This document shows, one piece after another, positions 59,948 to 64,000 of a stretch of 64,000 nt of DNA. Numbering within the stretch: the first letter of the stretch is position 1; every line of letters starts with the position of its first letter. Both the position numbers and the translations under genes were made by a program. The stretch is taken from assembly GCA_024516155.1 (NCBI GenBank), contig JAJJXM010000061.1:248001-312000 (forward strand), read 5' to 3'. This DNA is from Pyronema omphalodes. Its lineage: Eukaryota; Ascomycota; Pezizomycetes; Pezizales; Pyronemataceae. A model generated the notes under the pieces. It was given only the letters and a program-made list of their open reading frames with translations, ran no database searches and was not told the DNA's origin.

Positions 59948-61418
59948 ATGGTTTTAGATGGGGAAATTGGCATCGGTTCGGCATATTTTCATTGGACATA
60001 CGGATGGAGTTTGGGTTTATCTTTTTTCTTGCTTTTTGTTCAATATCTTTCGATTGTAGTATAATTAATAAGCACATGACCGGTCATGCTGTAGATCTAA
60101 ATGTAACTTAATTTCTCTGCTTAGCAAGAAAAATGAATGAGGAGTTTCGGAGTTTCGAATGATTGTTAGCTGGAACTTAGAATAATGACTGGAGTTACGG
60201 AAGAAACTACACTTTGGACGATCCAGAATCAATTTTAGCGAGCGTAATGTCTATTACGAGGACCGGGGCACAAAGGACACGGCAGAAGCAGGGTATTCAT
60301 CGGACCAAGAGAACATGATCTCCTTGTCACAGAACAAATATATCCACACTTGGAGCAAAACCCGAGAAAAATAAAGAAAGCTAGTAACGGGTAGGGGAGT
60401 TTCCAAACGACATATAATTTCAGCCCGTGCATAAACCACGCGTGACATACATATGCCCTTTCCTATAAATCGTACAACTTTAATTATTATTCAGAATATT
60501 TACCGGAATCAGTGAACATGTAATGACGCAATATGCCGGCTGTTATGGAACGTGGCCGAGACACTATACCGTTATTAGTATAATAAGAGAATTCTGAACG
60601 TTACACAAGTGGAATACGAAGATGTCTTTTAGTTGATATTTTGCCGAGGTAGAATCCCTTAACGCACGATGCCTTTATAATGCAGGGACGGAACACACTA
60701 GTCGATTTCCGGATAGTCTCAGGGTTCAAGAGAAATTTGGAGACAGGGTTTTAACCCAACATAATCCAACCCAACCCAACACAGTCTTATACCCTGAATT
60801 GAATTCAGGCGAAGGCTATCATAAAGCATTCCATCATGTCATATACATAGTGCCGTAGCTATTAGAATATCGCCGCGTGTTATTCGGAACATGTCAAACT
60901 TTAGGCATAATGTTGGTTCGACATGCGTACAGCGTGGAAAAAACATGGCTGGTGATCAATGATCATGAGTATTGAGTTCATTAGTTCGCTTACCAACGTA
61001 GCTAAAAGGCTAGTTGAATATAGTAGAGTGTATTCTAGATACGATGTCGACATCCGTGTTCTAACTTACTTTTCGGTGCCGAATGTAAGATATAGTAAAA
61101 CGTGTTGTGTTGTAGATATAAAAAGTAATCGTATTGACACGTGATGAAGGCTTGTTTAAGAGAAAGTTTTATCAAAGTTACAAAAAAAACATGTATTCTA
61201 TTGAAGTGCAAAACAAAAACAAATGACTAACAAGCATGCATGCAAATGACATCGGTATCGTAAATAGCCCTAATCCTTCCCTGGCTTCTGTAACATCGTA
61301 AGTGTAGTTTTGATCCCATTTTCTCTCCTGAAATTCCCACCATCCCTTTTTTATCTCCTCTGCAATTCCCATGACCGTCTCCCTATCATCTCTACCTTGA
61401 CGAAACGATCAGACATCC
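59948..61418. other. Gene-poor stretch with a possible P-gene remnant
   Basis: Around 60,155-60,262, GTTTCGAATGATT...ACTGGAG...AATTTTAGCGAGCGTAAT and GTCTATTACGAGGA resemble P copy B at 27,327-27,420, same orientation as that relic. Similarity is short, and other P blocks were not found. No gene supported. Confidence 0.3.
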
Positions 61419-62101
61419 TTAAAAGATACCACGGCGTCTGTATCCCTTTGGCATCTGAACATTTACTGCATCGGAAGGCAAGATTTTAAAGCCGGGCTTC
61501 TTTACAACCTACTATCCATCATTAGCTTCAATCCATTATCAGGAAGTAATCAACTAACCTTAGCGTTCTTGACACGCTCCTTGAGTTTCCTTCCATCCTT
61601 CTTCTTGTTCTTCTTGCCATAAACCTTGGTCTTAAGTCCCAAGTGTTCAATGTCGTCCTCCCAAACCTCAACTGTATACTGCTTGATTCTCTCTGTCGGC
61701 ATCCCAATATCAATGGGTAGGTTAAGCTTAACCATACATCTTCCTGGAGTAAGATTATAAGCCTTGCTAACAGCAATGTGGGCACCCTTTGTATTTTCAA
61801 TCAAGGGGATAGGCTTAGATAAGTCGTAAAGAGTAGCGCCGGCATCCTTAAAGGTGTACTTGAGTAAATCGAAATGTTCCGAAGTAGTCACTGGTGGGGG
61901 TTCCGCAATGATAGGGCTTTGAGGGATTGGTTGCCCAGAAGAATAAAATGCGAAAGGATCAGGGACTGCAAGGAATTGACTGGCAGTCGAGTACTGCGCA
62001 AGGAAGTCATCAAGGCTAATAGGAGGACCGGCAAAGAATCGGTCGTTCGGACCGGTGGGGAAGGGTCCAGTGTAGTTAGTGTCGACCATAAGGGGTGCCA
62101 T
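61419..62101 (-). CDS. Hypothetical 210-aa protein with basic C-terminus (two exons)
   Basis: Exon 1 62101-61559, intron 61558-61509 (GTTAGT donor, GCTAAT branch, GTAG acceptor, 50 nt), exon 2 61508-61419. The unspliced frame would stop two codons into the intron; the spliced form adds 29 residues (VVKKPGFKILPSDAVNV ... YRRRGIF). Residues 1-75 are Pro/Phe-rich and polar, residues 75-165 look globular (HFDLLKYTFKDAGATLYDLS, YTVEVWEDDIEHLGLKTKVYG), and the C-terminus is very Lys/Arg-rich (GKKNKKKDGRKLKERVKNAK), suggesting nucleic-acid binding or nuclear location. No family recognised. Compact gene with consensus splice sites, so likely real. Confidence 0.75.
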
Positions 62102-62598
62102 TGTTGTTGATGGGTGGTTGATAGATTTGGTGTTAGTGTTGTCCGTGTGATTAGTAATCGACGCTGTTTACACGTCGATGTTGTTTACCTTTTGGTTTGG
62201 TTTCCTGTTGCTGGTGTTACAGGAGGTGTTGTCTTGTTGTCGGTGTCGTTGACTTGTTGGTCTTGTATGTGTTGTGAGTTGTGTCGCGTTGTCGAGTTGT
62301 CGAGTGCTGTTTGCTGATGTCGAAGTTGTACTGAGGGGTGGATGAAGACGAAACAAGAGAGGAACAGAACAAGCGGTTTTATGGAGTCGAGTAGAGCTAG
62401 AGTTAGCGTGAAGCTAATGATAGGGCTGACAAGGAGATTGTGGGGGGTCTGGGACTGGGGGTTACTTCGTCATGATGGGGGTCCAGGCGGAGTGAATGGG
62501 GGTCGAGATAATGACCCTCGATTGATACTTCATGACCAGTATGCTTTCAAAAGAATTTGATATCATAACATTTAATATTATTGGCGACAATGTCCACA
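62102..62598. other. Leader/intergenic region between 210-aa gene and tRNA-Tyr
   Basis: GTTGT-rich on the plus strand, meaning ACAAC-rich in the leader of the minus-strand gene. No further gene seen. Confidence 0.4.
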
Positions 62599-62682
62599 CC
62601 CTCTGTGGTGTAGTTGGTATCACACCGGACTGTAATATTTGCTGCCATCCGTTGGTCACCGGTTCGACTCCGGTCGGAGGGA
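62599..62682 (+). tRNA. tRNA-Tyr (GTA), intron-containing
   Basis: CCCTCTG pairs with CGGAGGG (one T-G wobble), A discriminator. The A-box is TGGTGTAGTTGGTA, the T-arm ACCGG-TTCGACT-CCGGT. Anticodon stem CGGA/TCCG with loop CTGTAA interrupted by an intron of about 12 nt, giving anticodon GTA. A T-run terminator follows (CATTCTTTTTG). Confidence 0.83.
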
Positions 62683-64000
62683 CATTCTTTTTGCCATTTT
62701 TCTTTTGATTCCTTTGAGTATAACACATAAGATACTGCGTATATGTACCATACCAATACTACACACAAACCAAGTCGCAATTCATAGGCGCCGAATAGAT
62801 GTTATGAATTCCTGCAGAGGAATAATTCTCAACAAACATACTCCTAACATTTTCCACCTGCCCTCCCCCTCTCCGCCTCCCTCCCTCCTTCCTGCGCCCC
62901 TCAAAGTTCGTTTCCCATAACCCACAGTTTCTGTCGTTGACAACAATCCATAAAACCCATATATACAGTAGAAATTGACGACACTCGTTCTTGGTATCCG
63001 ACGGGGGTTTGGGGTCGGGAATTGTTGTGCTCCGGAGTTCAGAGTTCGGTATGATGCAGCCCTGCAGTTCATCCAGCAGGTCTCCGGGTTTTGGGAACAG
63101 CGGGAGGAGCGGGGGCTTGCTAGCGAGGTCGGGAGAGGTAAGGTATGAAGGTAGGTAGACTCGGCTGATATGATGGTAGATTCGGCTGATATTATGGGTT
63201 GATACTGCCGATCATGACGGATTGTAACAGTGCCGCTGTGTGGCGGGTTATGGATAACTGCTGTTGGGTTGAGTATGCGGGATGTGGGATGTGGATTGGA
63301 GGTGATGTATAAGGTAGGGTGTGTTGAATATAATTCATCAAAAACCAGGTATCGTGCGTTATGTAATGTGGGTGATGAGTCATGCGTAATGCGTAGGGTA
63401 CGCTGAATGTAATTCACCGTAAATCAGGTATCATTCCTTATGTAATGTATGTGATGAGTAATGCATAATAAATAACACGTAGGGTTTACATCATGGCATA
63501 TAACACGGTAAGTTAAGTCAAGAGGTAAAATTAATTGAGTGTAGTGTTAGTTAATCAAATCAAATAACCTGATTTCTTTTTCTTCTTCGGTTAAATTCAG
63601 TCTTGCAACTCTTCACAGCCCCGTATGGTGCCTGGGCCGGCCAAGATTAAACAGCGTTCCCACGATATCCCGCCACAGAACATTCTTTACCCTTAAACCT
63701 CAACAACTATACCATCATCCTAGTCCACCCCAGTTCATCCCACATCCCAAAACTTGCTACCAGAATCAGCCCCTCGCCATACTACTTCCATTTCTCCAAT
63801 CCCTTAGACTTTAAACTTGGTATGGAAAGCGGAAACATACATCAAATACCCACCAATGACGAACGCCGAGGGGAATTCATCCATATAATTGAAACTGTGG
63901 ATCATTCCACTAATAATGTGTCCAATATGTATCCAATAGCTCCAATTTGGTATGGAATGTCGAGACTGGGTATAAAGTATGTAGTATTTAGTATGTCGTA
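62683..64000. other. Right-edge stretch without recognised gene
   Basis: Contains diverged direct repeats at 63,320-63,440 (GAATGTAATTCACC..., CAGGTATCGTGCGTTATGTAATG). The long minus-strand frame at 62,782-63,417 is Thr/Pro/His-rich repeat translation and is not supported as a gene. Confidence 0.45.

Noticed and set aside
62782..63417. 211-aa minus-strand frame near the right edge
   Set aside because: Repeat-derived Thr/His/Pro composition, no splice pattern or motif.
1..64000. CRISPR arrays, bacterial operons or prophage
   Set aside because: Introns, tRNA introns and fungal gene families show eukaryotic DNA; the regular arrays here are minisatellites without spacers.

Overview
The window looks like nuclear DNA of a filamentous ascomycete. 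Genes have short introns (50-100 nt) with GTTAGT, GTAAGT or GTATGT donors and CTAAC/CTAAT-type branch sites. There are four eukaryotic tRNA genes, three of them with an intron after the anticodon, and there is a fungal rhodopsin-type membrane protein and a UGA4/BAT1-type amino-acid permease. I cannot fix the species; Leotiomycetes (Helotiales-like) is only a guess.

Layout. 1-4 kb: the 5' part of a Myb/SANT-like protein gene that runs off the left edge, then tRNA-Glu, tRNA-Pro and tRNA-Ala. 4-43 kb: a gene-poor accessory region full of decayed duplicates and small transposons. 43.6-46.7 kb: one intact two-exon gene for a large low-complexity protein. 47.1-48.8 kb: dense palindromic minisatellites built on GTGTTTA. 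48.8-54.7 kb: microsatellites and a 964-bp foldback transposon. 54.98-62.1 kb: conserved-looking single-copy genes (permease, rhodopsin-type protein, a 210-aa protein), then tRNA-Tyr at 62.6 kb.

The most interesting content is in the accessory region. A small-protein family (called X here) occurs in at least six places (5.7, 10.9, 14.2-15.4, 24.4, 33.6 and 41 kb). Members share a C-terminal motif of the form LTLxNL...LxHGIxxWL...KKD...FY. Three members (10.9, 14.2, 24.4 kb) have the same gene structure: an 85-nt first exon, a phase-1 intron of 62-66 nt, and a 236-nt second exon, or 236+153 nt in one copy. Each of these three lies just downstream of, and on the same strand as, a decayed copy of a second, unrecognised gene (called P here), so P-X was duplicated as a unit. 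Two of the units sit in a direct ~5-kb segmental duplication about 9.6 kb apart (12.8-18.0 and 22.4-27.6 kb); the third is inverted at 8.1-11.7 kb.

Mobile elements with clear ends and target-site duplications: a hAT MITE (802 bp) inserted in exon 1 of one X gene, a 321-bp hAT MITE, a 1105-bp hAT relic that keeps the transposase dimerisation domain, a 605-bp TA-flanked MITE inserted in only one of the two duplicated segments, a 386-bp pogo-like MITE, and a TA-flanked foldback family with one 964-bp copy and two tiny copies of 40 and 53 bp. The paralogous segments supply empty sites for two of the insertions. Positions, splice sites and alignments were all read by eye.
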